NCBI GenBank assembly: GCA_046330435.1
Contig: JAXLST010000006.1
Location: 248,001-312,000 of the forward strand
Direction: 5' to 3'
Source: Ga0077560 sp046330435
GTDB lineage: Bacteria; Actinomycetota; Thermoleophilia; Miltoncostaeales; Miltoncostaeaceae
Length of the DNA: 64,000 bases
Shown here: positions 10,485 through 19,243 of the stretch, piece after piece
Numbering within the stretch: the first letter of the stretch is position 1
Layout of the letters: each line of letters opens with the position of its first letter
Notes under the pieces: model-generated
Seen by the model: the letters and a program-made list of their open reading frames with translations, nothing else
Databases searched by the model: none
What the model was told of the DNA's origin: nothing
Translations under genes and position numbers: made by a program

Positions 10485-13404
10485 CCGGCGGGTCGCTGAG
10501 CTGGCAGAGCGTCGCCTCGGTGACCGTGGGCGGCGCCGGCAGCACCGATGCCGGCGGCTCGGCGCTGTCGGGCTACGAGCACCGCACCTCCACCGACGGC
10601 GGCGCCACCTGGAGCGCCGCGACGGCGGGCGCCTCGGCGATCATCACCGAGCAGGGCGAGACCCTGGTCCAGTTCCGCGGCGTCGACACCGCGGGCAACG
10701 CGGGCACCTGGGCACCCGCGACCGCCGGTGCCGGGAACACCGTGCGCATCGACCGCACCGGTCCCGGCGGGAACCCGGGTGCCGAGCTGGTCACCAACGG
10801 CGGCTTCGAGACCCCGGCGCCCACCGGTCCCATGGCTCCCGACTGGGAGGACCTGACCGCGGACTTCACCGGCTGGACGCTCGACTCCGGCACCGTCGCC
10901 ATCGTCGGCCCGTACTGGGCCCCGGCCGCCGGCAACCAGTCCCTCGAGCTCAACGGCGGGTCCCCGGGCTCCGTGTCGCAGGCCCTCGGGACCACCGCCG
11001 GCGCCACCTACCGCATCACCTTCCGGATGGCCGGCAACACCGACGGCGGCCCCGCGGTGAAGACGCTGCGGGTGAACTGGGGCGGCACCGCACTGCGCAC
11101 CGTCCGGTTCGACACCACGGGCAACTCCGCCGGTGCGATGGGCTGGACCACCGTCGTGCTCGAGGCGACGGCCGCCGGCCCCGCGACGCACCTGCAGTTC
11201 CAGAGCCTCACCCCCGGGCAGTACGGCCCGGTGATCGACGAGGTGTCCGTCACGGAGCAGGCCGGGCCGACGGTGAGCGGCGGGTCGCTGAGCCTGGCTC
11301 AACCAGGCGTCCACGACGGTCACCGGGTCCGGCGCGACCGACGCGCTCTCCGGCGTGGCCTCGTACGAGCACCGCACCAGCACCGACGGCGGCACCACCT
11401 GGAGCGCCGCCTCCGCCGGCGCATCGGCCACCGTCACCGCCGAGGGCGAGACCCTGGTCAGTACCGCGGCATCGACAACGCCGGGAACGCCGGCCCATGG
11501 GCCCCCGCCACCGCCGACGCGGGCTCCACCGTGCGCCTCGACCGCACCGCCCCGACCGACCCCACGGTGAGCGGCGGGTCCCTGAGCTGGCAGAGCGTGC
11601 CGTCGGTCACCGTCACCGGCTCCGGCAGCACCGACGCGGTCTCCAGCGTCACCGGGTACGAGCACCGCGAGTCCACCGACGGCGGCGCCACCTGGAGCGC
11701 GGCCTCGGCGGGCGCATCGTCCACCGTCACCGCCGAGGGCGAGACCCTGGTGCAGTTCCGCAGCGTCGACGCGGCCGGCAACACCTCCGCGTGGGCGCCG
11801 TCGTCGGCCACCGCCGGATCCACGGTCCGCATCAACCGCAGCGGCCCCTCGGCGCCCACCGCCACCGGCGGGTCGCTGACCTGGCAGAGCGTGCCGTCGG
11901 TCACCGTCACCGGCTCGGGCGCCACCGTGCTGGGCGGCACCATCACCGGCTATGAGCACCGCACCAGCACCGACGGCGGCACCACCTGGGACACCCCCGC
12001 CGCCGGCGCGACGCTGGTCGTCACCGCCGAGGGCGAGACCCTGGTGCAGTTCCGCGCCACCGATGACGCGGGCAACACCGGTCCGTGGGGCCCCGGCTCC
12101 CCCATCGCGGGATCCACGGTCCGCATCGACCGCACCGACCCCACCGCGCCCACCGTCACCGGCGGCTCGCTCGCCTGGCAGAACACGGCGTCCATCACCG
12201 TCACCGGCTCCGGTGCGAACGGCGGCGACAGCGGCCTGGCCGGGTACGAGCACCGCGAGTCCACCGACGGCGGCACCACCTGGACCGCCGCCGCCACCGG
12301 CCCGTCCTTCACCGCCACGTCCGAGGGCGAGACCCTCGTCCAGATCCGCAGCGTCGACAACGCCGGCAACACCAGCGCCTGGACGCCCTCCGCGGCCGTC
12401 GCCGGCAACACCGCGCGCATCGACCGCGGCGCCCCGACGGACCCCACGGTGAGCGGCGGGTCGCTCGCCTGGCAGAGCGTCGCCTCGGTCACCGTGACCG
12501 CGACCGGCAGCACCGACGCGGTCTCCAGCGTCACCGGGTACGAGCACCGCGAGTCCACCGACGGCGGCACCACCTGGAGCGCCGCGGCGGCGGGGGCCTC
12601 GAGCACGGTGACCGCCGAGGGCGAGACCCTGGTGCAGTTCCGCAGCGTCGACGCGGCCGGCAACACCGGCGCCTGGACGCCCCGGCCGGCCCTACCGCGG
12701 ACGCGACGGTCCGCATCGACCGCGGCGCCCCCACCGTGCCGACCACCGGCGGCGGCTCGGCGGCCTGGCAGAACGTGGCGTCCATCACCCTCACCGGCGG
12801 CGGCAGCACCGACACCCTGGGCGCCGTCACCTACGAGCACCGCGAGTCCACCGACGGCGGCACCACCTGGACCGCCGCCGCCGCGGGGTCCTCGGTGGCC
12901 GTCACCGCCGAGGGCGAGACGCTCGTGCAGTTCCGCGCCGTCGACGACGGCGGCAACGCCTCCGCCTGGGCCGCCGCCGAGACGGCCCGCATCGACCGCT
13001 CCGCCCCCACCGACCCCACCGCGGCGGGCGGCGCGCCGGCCTGGCAGAACACGGCGTCCGTCACGGTGACCGGGTCCGGCAGCACCGACGCGGTCTCCAG
13101 CGTCGCCTCCTACGAGCACCGCACCAGCACCGACGGCGGCACCACCTGGAGCGCGCCCGCGGCGGGGAGCACGGCCACCGTGACCGCCGAGGGCGAGACC
13201 CTGGTGCAGTTCCGCACGGCCGACCAGGCCGGCAACACCAGCGGCTGGGCGCCCGCCTCCGCCACCTCCGGCTCCACCGTCCGCATCGACCGCACGAACC
13301 CCACCGCGCCCACCGCGAGCGGCGGGTCGCCCGCCTGGCAGAGCGTCGCCTCGGTCACCGTGAGCGCATCCGGCGCCACCGACGGCGTGTCCTCGGTCGC
13401 CTCC
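10319..13404 (+). pseudogene. frameshifted middle of the first giant repeat protein
   Basis: The Ig-like unit pattern is unbroken at the protein level, but the reading frame changes five times when compared with neighbouring copies of the same unit. There is one base lost at ~10316-10320, one extra C at ~11293, one G lost at ~11458, one base lost at ~12680-12695, and one T lost at ~13404. Correcting these gives about nine further Ig-like units and a fourth anchor-C-like domain (10775-11265), and joins the upstream and downstream parts in one frame. No other decay (stops, deletions, insertion sequence) is visible. Either the gene is recently inactivated or the assembly has indel errors in GC-rich repeats; I favour assembly error. 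The longest open piece for a gene finder would run from ATG 10352 to 13069, partly out of frame. Confidence 0.7.
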
Positions 13405-13451
13405 ACGAGTACCGCACCAGCACCGACGGCGGCACCACCTGGAGCGCCCCG

Positions 13452-16400
13452 GTGGCCGGCGCGTCGGCGGCCATCACCGCCGAGGGCGAGACCCTGGTGC
13501 AGCTGCGCGCCGTCGACGACGCCGGCAACACCTCCGCCTGGAGCGCCTCCGACACCGTCCGCATCGACCGCACCGCCCCCACCGACCCCACGGTGAGCGG
13601 CGGGAGCCTGCAGTGGCAGGGCCTGGACCAGGTGACGGTGAGCGCCACCGGCAGCACCGGCGGGCCCAGCGGCCTCTCCGGCTACGAGCACCGCACCAGC
13701 ACCGACGGCGGCGCCACCTGGGGCACCGCCGCCGCCGGGAGCTCGGTGACCGTCACGTCCCTGGGCGAGACCCTCGTGCAGTTCCGCGGCGTCGACGGCG
13801 CCGGCAACCGCGGCACCTGGACGCCCGCGCACGCCGGCTCTCCCGACGCGGCGGGCACGGTGCGCCTCGCCGGGCTGCAGCTCGGCCCCCAGCAGCGGGC
13901 CTCGTTCACCGGTCCCGACGGCAACGCCGGCTGGGACGCCATCTGGCCGGACGTGGCCTACAACCCCGACCGCAACGAGTTCCTCGCCGTGTGGACCGCC
14001 GACACCGGAAGCGCCCGCGAGGACGAGGTGTGGGCGCGCCTGGCCGACGGCTCCGGCGCCTGGATCGGCAGCGCCATCCGGGTGAGCGACATGGGCCCCG
14101 ACGGCTCCGCCCTGTACACCGCCTGGGAGCCGCGGGTCGTCTACAACCCCGACGCCCACGAGTACGTGGTGGTGTGGAGCGGCGACGACAACACCGCCCC
14201 GCTGGTGGACAACGAGAACGAGATCTACGCGCAGCGCATCTCCGCCGCCGGCGCCGAGGTGGGCGCCAACGACGTGCGCGTCAGCGACATGGGCCCCGAC
14301 GGCAACGCCGCCTACGACGCCCTCAACCCGCGCATCGCCTACAACCCGGCCGCGCAGGAGTACGTCGTGGTGTGGGAGGGCGACGACAACACCGCCCCGC
14401 TGGTGGACAACGAGTACGAGATCTTCGCCCAGCGCCTGTCGCCCGCCCTCGCGCAGGTGGGCGCCAACGACGTGCGCATCAGCGACATGGGCCCCGACGG
14501 CAACGCCGCCTACGACGCCTCCCGGCCCGACATCGCATGGAACCCGGTGGCCGGGGAGTTCCTGGCGGTGTGGAGCGGCGACGACAACACCGCCCCGCAG
14601 GTGGACAACGAGAACGAGATCTTCGCCCAGCGCCTGTCCGGCACGCTCGCCCAGGTGGGCGCCAACGACGCGCGCATCAGCGACATGGGCGCCGACGGCG
14701 CGACGTCCGCCGCCGCCCTCACCCCCGCCGTCGCGGTGGACCGCACCAACGGCGAGTACCTGGTGGCGTGGAGCGGCGACGACGCCTCCGGCGGCACCGT
14801 GGACGACGAGTTCGAGATCTACACGCAGCGCCTCACCGCGGCGGGCGCCGAGACCGGCGTCAACGACCGCCGGGTCAGCGACATGGGCCCCGACGGCAAC
14901 GCCGTGTACCGGGCCCTCACCCCGGACGTCGCATGGAACGACACCGCCGGCCAGTACCTGGTGACGTGGACCGGCAGCGACGACGGCGCCGGCCTGTCCG
15001 ACACCGAGACCGAGATCTACGCCCAGCGCGTCCTGGCGAACGGCGCCGAGTACGGCCCCAACGACCTGCGCGTGTCGGTGATGGGCGCCGACGGCGACCC
15101 GGCGGACACCGTCGGCCGCCCCGCCGTGGCGTCCCCCGACGGCCGCCTGGCATTCCTGGTGGTGTGGGACGGCAGCAACAGCTCCCCCGGCGGCATGGCG
15201 GCCGGCGAGAACGAGATCTTCAGCCGCCTGCTGGCCATCGACGTGAGCGCGCCCACCGACCCGGTCGTGGCCGGCGACAGCGCCCTGTGGCAGAACACCG
15301 CGTCGGTCACCCTCACCGCGGGCGGGTCCACCGACCCCGAGAGCGGCGTCACCGGCTACGAGCGGCGCATCAGCACCGACGGCGGCACCACCTGGTCGGC
15401 CGTCGCCGCGGGCGCGTCGGTCACCGTGACCGCCGAGGGCGAGACGCTGGTGGAGTTCCGGGCCCTCAACGGCGACGGCAACGCCAGCGCCTGGGTGTCG
15501 TCCCGCGCCCGCATCGACCGCACCGCGCCGGCCGACCCCACCGCCACCGGCGGATCCCTGGCGTGGCAGAACGCGGCGTCCGTGACCGTGACCGCCTCCG
15601 GGTCGTCCGGCGGCCCCTCCGGCCTCACCTACGAGCACCGCACCAGCACCGACGGCGGCACCACCTGGACCGCCCCCGCCACCGGCGGGAGCGTCACCGT
15701 GACCGCCACCGGCGAGACGCTGGTGCAGTTCCGGGCCGTCGACGGCGCCGCCAACGCCAGCGCCTGGGCGCCCGCGACGGGCACGGCCGGGGGCACCGTC
15801 CGGCTCGACCGCACCGCGCCCACCGACCCCGCCGTCTCCGGCGGGTCCCTCGCCTGGCAGAACGTGGCCTCGGTGACCGTGACGGCCACCGGCTCCACCG
15901 ACGCCGGCGGGTCCGCCCTGGCCGGGTACGAGCACCGCACCAGCACCGACGGCGGCACCACGTGGACCGCCGCCGCCCCCGGCGGGACCCTCACCGTCAC
16001 CCCGGAGGGCGAGACGCTGGTGCAGTTCCGGGCCGTCGACGGCGCCGGCAACACCGGTGCGTGGACGCCCGCCACCGCCACCGCCGGCTCGACCGTCCGC
16101 ATCGACCGCGGCCCGCCGCCGCAGGTCACCGGCGTCACCGCGCCCGCGGACACCAACGTCCCGCCCGTCATCTCCTGGGGCACCACCACCGACGCCGTGA
16201 GCTACGTCGTGCAGCGCGACGGCGTGGACGTGGGCACCGTCACCACGGGCACCACCTTCACGGACACCGGCGTCCCGGGCGAGGGCACGTACGCCTACCG
16301 CGTGATCGCGGTCGACGGCTCCGGGAACCGCGGCACCGCGTCGGCGCCGGTCTCGGTGACCTACGACACCACCGCCCCGGCGGCGCCCTCGGCGGGCGGC

Positions 16401-18977
16401 ATCTCCGGCGGCGGGACCGGCTGGACGAACGCCGCCTCCGTGACCGTGACCGGCACGCCGCCGGCCGGGACCACCCTCGAGCACCGCACCTCCACCGACG
16501 GCGGCGCCACCTGGAGCGCCCCGTCGGCCGGCGCGTCGGCGACCGTGACCGCCGAGGGCGAGACCCTCGTGCAGTTCCGCAGCGTCGACGCCGCCGGCAA
16601 CACCAGCGCGTGGGTGCCGGCGACGGCCGTCGCGGCGTCCACCGTGCGCATCGACCGCACCGCGCCGGCCACCCCCACCGGCCTCACCGGCGGCGGCACG
16701 GCGACCAGCGCCCCCGTCATCGGCTGGACCGCGGTCCCCGGCGCCGCCACGTACACGGTGCTGCGCGACGGCGTGGCCGCCGGCACCGTGAGCGGCACGA
16801 GCTTCACCGACACCGCGCTCACCCAGCTCGACGCCGGCACCCACGTGTACCGCGTGGTCGCCACCGACGCGGCCGGCAACGACTCCGCGCCCTCCGCGCC
16901 GGTCACGGTGATCTTCACGCCGGCCGACACCATCGCCCCCAACACCACCATCACCGGTGCGCCCGCGGGCACCACCAACGTCCCGGTCGTGGTGCTCACC
17001 CTGGGCGCCGGCGAGCCGTCCACCTACCAGTGCCGCATCGACGGCGGCGCCTGGACGGCCTGCATCGCGGCGTGGACCGCCGGCCCGCTGGCCGAGGGCA
17101 CGCACACGCTCGAGGCGCGCGCCACCGACCTGGCCGGCAACACCGACCCGTCCCCCGCCTCGGTCACCGTCACGATCGACACCACCGCGCCGCCGGTCCC
17201 CGGCATCACGGCGACCGCCGACGCCGCCCAGCCCTTGGGCTCGCGGACCGGCGCGGTGCAGCTCGCCACGACCATGGGCGGCGACGCCGTGCGGGTCGTG
17301 GTGACCGAGGGCCTGCGGACCGTCGCCGACGGACCCGCCGGGACGCGCACCGACGCCGGCCTGCTCGACGACACGCTCTACACGTACGCGGCCGTGGCGT
17401 ACGACGCGGCGGGCAACGCCTCCGCCCCCGCGACCGCGTCCGCCACGACCCCCGACCGCACCCCGCCCGCGCAGCCCGCCCCGCCCACCGGATCCGGGTA
17501 TCCGCTGGTGGTCGGCTGGACGGCCGTGCCGGGCGCGGCCACCTACGTCCTGGCCAGGGACGGCAGCACCGCGTACACCGGCGCCGGCACCTCGGCGACG
17601 GACGCCGCCGCCGTGGACGCCGCGGCCCCGCCGGCCCCCACCGGACTGTCCGCGACGGTGGGCGCCGACGGCACCGTGGCGCTCTCCTGGGCGGCGGTGA
17701 CCGACCGCGGCACCGACTACACGATGGCCGTCCGGGCCGTGGACGCCCTCGGGAACGCCAGCGTGTTCTCCCCCGGCACCGCGCTCACCGCCCGCTCCGG
17801 GGTGAGCGCGTACCGGGTGATCGTGGACGGCACCCCCGTCACCGACACGCCGGCCACGACGTTCGACGTCACCGGGCTCACCCGGTCGACCGACCACGTC
17901 ATCACCGTGGTCGCCCTCGACCACGCCGGCAACGCGTCCCCCGCCTCCACCGGGGTGACGGTCAACCTGCCGCCCGACACCGGGGGCACCGCGAGCCTGC
18001 GCATCAGCGCCGACGAGCAGTTCGTGCAGCCCGGCAAGCCCGTCACGTTCAGCGCCGTCCTGCAGGGCGTGGCCGGCCCGGTGACATGGACGCTCGACAG
18101 CGGCGTCAGCGTCGCCGGAATGTCCGTGCAGCACGCGTACACCGAGCAGGGCAAGCGCCTGGTGCGCGCGACCGCCTCGGTGTCCGGCACGCCGGTCGCC
18201 ACCGCGGTCGTCGAGATCGTCGTGGACGCCACCCCGCCGGTGATCGACCTCACCCCGGGCGCCATCTCGCTGGCCGCCCACCCGTCCGACCCCGAGAGCG
18301 GCATCGCCCGCGCCGAGTGGTCGGTGGACGGCGGCGCGGCGCAGCCCCTGGACGAGACCGCCGGGATCCCGCTGAAGCCGGGCGCGAACCGCATCACGAT
18401 CCGCGCGTGGAACCGCGCGGGCCTCATGGCCGAGGTCGTCCGCGACATCACACGTGACACCGCCAAGCCCGTGCTGCGCGTGAAGGTCCCGGCCATGGTC
18501 GTGGGCCGCAAGGCCACCATCGCGGTGACCGCCAGCGACGCCGGCTCCGGGTTCGCGTACTTCGAGTACGGCACCCGGCGCTTCACGTCGCCGAGCATGA
18601 AGATGGTGGTGCCCAGCGGCCGCCGCATCTACGTTGGTGCCGTCGACCGCGCCGGCAACCGCGCCGTCGCCTACTTCACGGTGCAGCGCGCCAAGAACGT
18701 CCCCAAGTCCACGCGCATCGCGTGGGTCGCGGGCGACCCGCGCCTGAAGGGCCGCCAGGCGATCCTGCTGCGCAGCGTCCAGGACCAGCTCAAGCTGCTG
18801 AAGAAGCTGCCCGCCAGGGCGAAGCCGCTGGACCGGTACACCAAGAAACTGGCGACCACCGTCACCAAGTACCAGAAGAAGTCGAAGCTGAAGGCCACCG
18901 GCGCGATCGACTGGCCCACGCGCGCCCGGCTCATGCGCGACCTCGCCAAGGTGACGCTCACGATCAGCGGGACGTGA
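13452..18977 (+). CDS. giant secreted repeat protein, C-terminal part with peptidoglycan-binding-like domain
   Basis: This is the same polypeptide as the upstream pieces; homologous coding resumes at about 13404 and 13452 is only the first in-frame start (GTG). Order: Ig-like unit; seven ~65-residue repeats with RVSDMGPDG and VVWSGDD (13.9-15.23 kb); Ig-like units; FN3-like modules (16.1 and 16.65 kb); a beta domain around 17.0 kb; further FN3-like modules; a PKD-like domain (~17.98-18.22 kb); two short beta domains. It ends in a basic ~75-residue module (18.74-18.97 kb) containing RYTKKLATTVTKYQKK and TGAIDWPTRARLM, which resembles PG_binding_1 (GPKTxxAL-type helices). There is no LPXTG sorting signal or C-terminal transmembrane helix. 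I infer non-covalent attachment to the wall. The same tail ends the next gene. Confidence 0.8.
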   Translation: MAGASAAITAEGETLVQLRAVDDAGNTSAWSASDTVRIDRTAPTDPTVSGGSLQWQGLDQVTVSATGSTGGPSGLSGYEHRTSTDGGATWGTAAAGSSVTVTSLGETLVQFRGVDGAGNRGTWTPAHAGSPDAAGTVRLAGLQLGPQQRASFTGPDGNAGWDAIWPDVAYNPDRNEFLAVWTADTGSAREDEVWARLADGSGAWIGSAIRVSDMGPDGSALYTAWEPRVVYNPDAHEYVVVWSGDDNTAPLVDNENEIYAQRISAAGAEVGANDVRVSDMGPDGNAAYDALNPRIAYNPAAQEYVVVWEGDDNTAPLVDNEYEIFAQRLSPALAQVGANDVRISDMGPDGNAAYDASRPDIAWNPVAGEFLAVWSGDDNTAPQVDNENEIFAQRLSGTLAQVGANDARISDMGADGATSAAALTPAVAVDRTNGEYLVAWSGDDASGGTVDDEFEIYTQRLTAAGAETGVNDRRVSDMGPDGNAVYRALTPDVAWNDTAGQYLVTWTGSDDGAGLSDTETEIYAQRVLANGAEYGPNDLRVSVMGADGDPADTVGRPAVASPDGRLAFLVVWDGSNSSPGGMAAGENEIFSRLLAIDVSAPTDPVVAGDSALWQNTASVTLTAGGSTDPESGVTGYERRISTDGGTTWSAVAAGASVTVTAEGETLVEFRALNGDGNASAWVSSRARIDRTAPADPTATGGSLAWQNAASVTVTASGSSGGPSGLTYEHRTSTDGGTTWTAPATGGSVTVTATGETLVQFRAVDGAANASAWAPATGTAGGTVRLDRTAPTDPAVSGGSLAWQNVASVTVTATGSTDAGGSALAGYEHRTSTDGGTTWTAAAPGGTLTVTPEGETLVQFRAVDGAGNTGAWTPATATAGSTVRIDRGPPPQVTGVTAPADTNVPPVISWGTTTDAVSYVVQRDGVDVGTVTTGTTFTDTGVPGEGTYAYRVIAVDGSGNRGTASAPVSVTYDTTAPAAPSAGGISGGGTGWTNAASVTVTGTPPAGTTLEHRTSTDGGATWSAPSAGASATVTAEGETLVQFRSVDAAGNTSAWVPATAVAASTVRIDRTAPATPTGLTGGGTATSAPVIGWTAVPGAATYTVLRDGVAAGTVSGTSFTDTALTQLDAGTHVYRVVATDAAGNDSAPSAPVTVIFTPADTIAPNTTITGAPAGTTNVPVVVLTLGAGEPSTYQCRIDGGAWTACIAAWTAGPLAEGTHTLEARATDLAGNTDPSPASVTVTIDTTAPPVPGITATADAAQPLGSRTGAVQLATTMGGDAVRVVVTEGLRTVADGPAGTRTDAGLLDDTLYTYAAVAYDAAGNASAPATASATTPDRTPPAQPAPPTGSGYPLVVGWTAVPGAATYVLARDGSTAYTGAGTSATDAAAVDAAAPPAPTGLSATVGADGTVALSWAAVTDRGTDYTMAVRAVDALGNASVFSPGTALTARSGVSAYRVIVDGTPVTDTPATTFDVTGLTRSTDHVITVVALDHAGNASPASTGVTVNLPPDTGGTASLRISADEQFVQPGKPVTFSAVLQGVAGPVTWTLDSGVSVAGMSVQHAYTEQGKRLVRATASVSGTPVATAVVEIVVDATPPVIDLTPGAISLAAHPSDPESGIARAEWSVDGGAAQPLDETAGIPLKPGANRITIRAWNRAGLMAEVVRDITRDTAKPVLRVKVPAMVVGRKATIAVTASDAGSGFAYFEYGTRRFTSPSMKMVVPSGRRIYVGAVDRAGNRAVAYFTVQRAKNVPKSTRIAWVAGDPRLKGRQAILLRSVQDQLKLLKKLPARAKPLDRYTKKLATTVTKYQKKSKLKATGAIDWPTRARLMRDLAKVTLTISGT
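13900..15235 (+). repeat. seven ~200-bp repeats coding for a WSGDD-type propeller-like array
   Basis: Each ~65-residue unit reads approximately: SDMGPDGNAAYD, then a proline-containing turn, YNP, EYVVVWSGDDN, a D/E-rich loop with VDNENEI, and AQR plus a hydrophobic residue. Six to seven copies in a row suggest the blades of a beta-propeller. The conserved Asp/Asn/Glu positions could bind calcium (inference). The second giant gene has no such array. Confidence 0.65.
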
Positions 18978-19138
18978 GCCCTGAACACGCCCCGGTTAAG
19001 GGTTTCCTCTAGGCGCTCAGATCCGGGGCACCGGTTGTCGATCAAACCGGTACGGAATTCTGGACCCCTCTCGCCCAAGGACGGGCACGAGCCATCCCGC
19101 ACTCCCCGCACACGCACCGGCACGAATCGCCAGGCGCC
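18978..19138 (+). promoter_or_regulatory. intergenic region between the giant genes with alternative inverted repeats
   Basis: CCCCGGTT (18990-18997) can pair with CCGGGG (19023-19028) or, through CCGGTT, with AACCGG (19045-19050). ACCGGTT (19030-19036) pairs with AACCGGT (19045-19051) around an 8-nt loop. These pairings are partly exclusive, as in terminator or attenuator pairs. No clear U-tract follows. The region should hold the end of the first transcript and, if the genes are not co-transcribed, the promoter of the second. Confidence 0.4.
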
Positions 19139-19243
19139 ACGGACCGCAGCACGGTCCTGTGGGCGCTCGCGTTCCTGATCGCGCTGGCCGCATGGCTGGC
19201 GGCGGTCCCCCGTGCCCACGCCGCGCTGGACCTGTCCACCGGC

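Noticed and set aside
10316..13404. Programmed ribosomal frameshifting
   Set aside because: The five events have different contexts and both signs, with no shared slippery heptamer or downstream structure.
3..18977. CRISPR array
   Set aside because: The repeats are ~300 bp, coding and in phase with protein domains; there are no short identical repeats with unique spacers.
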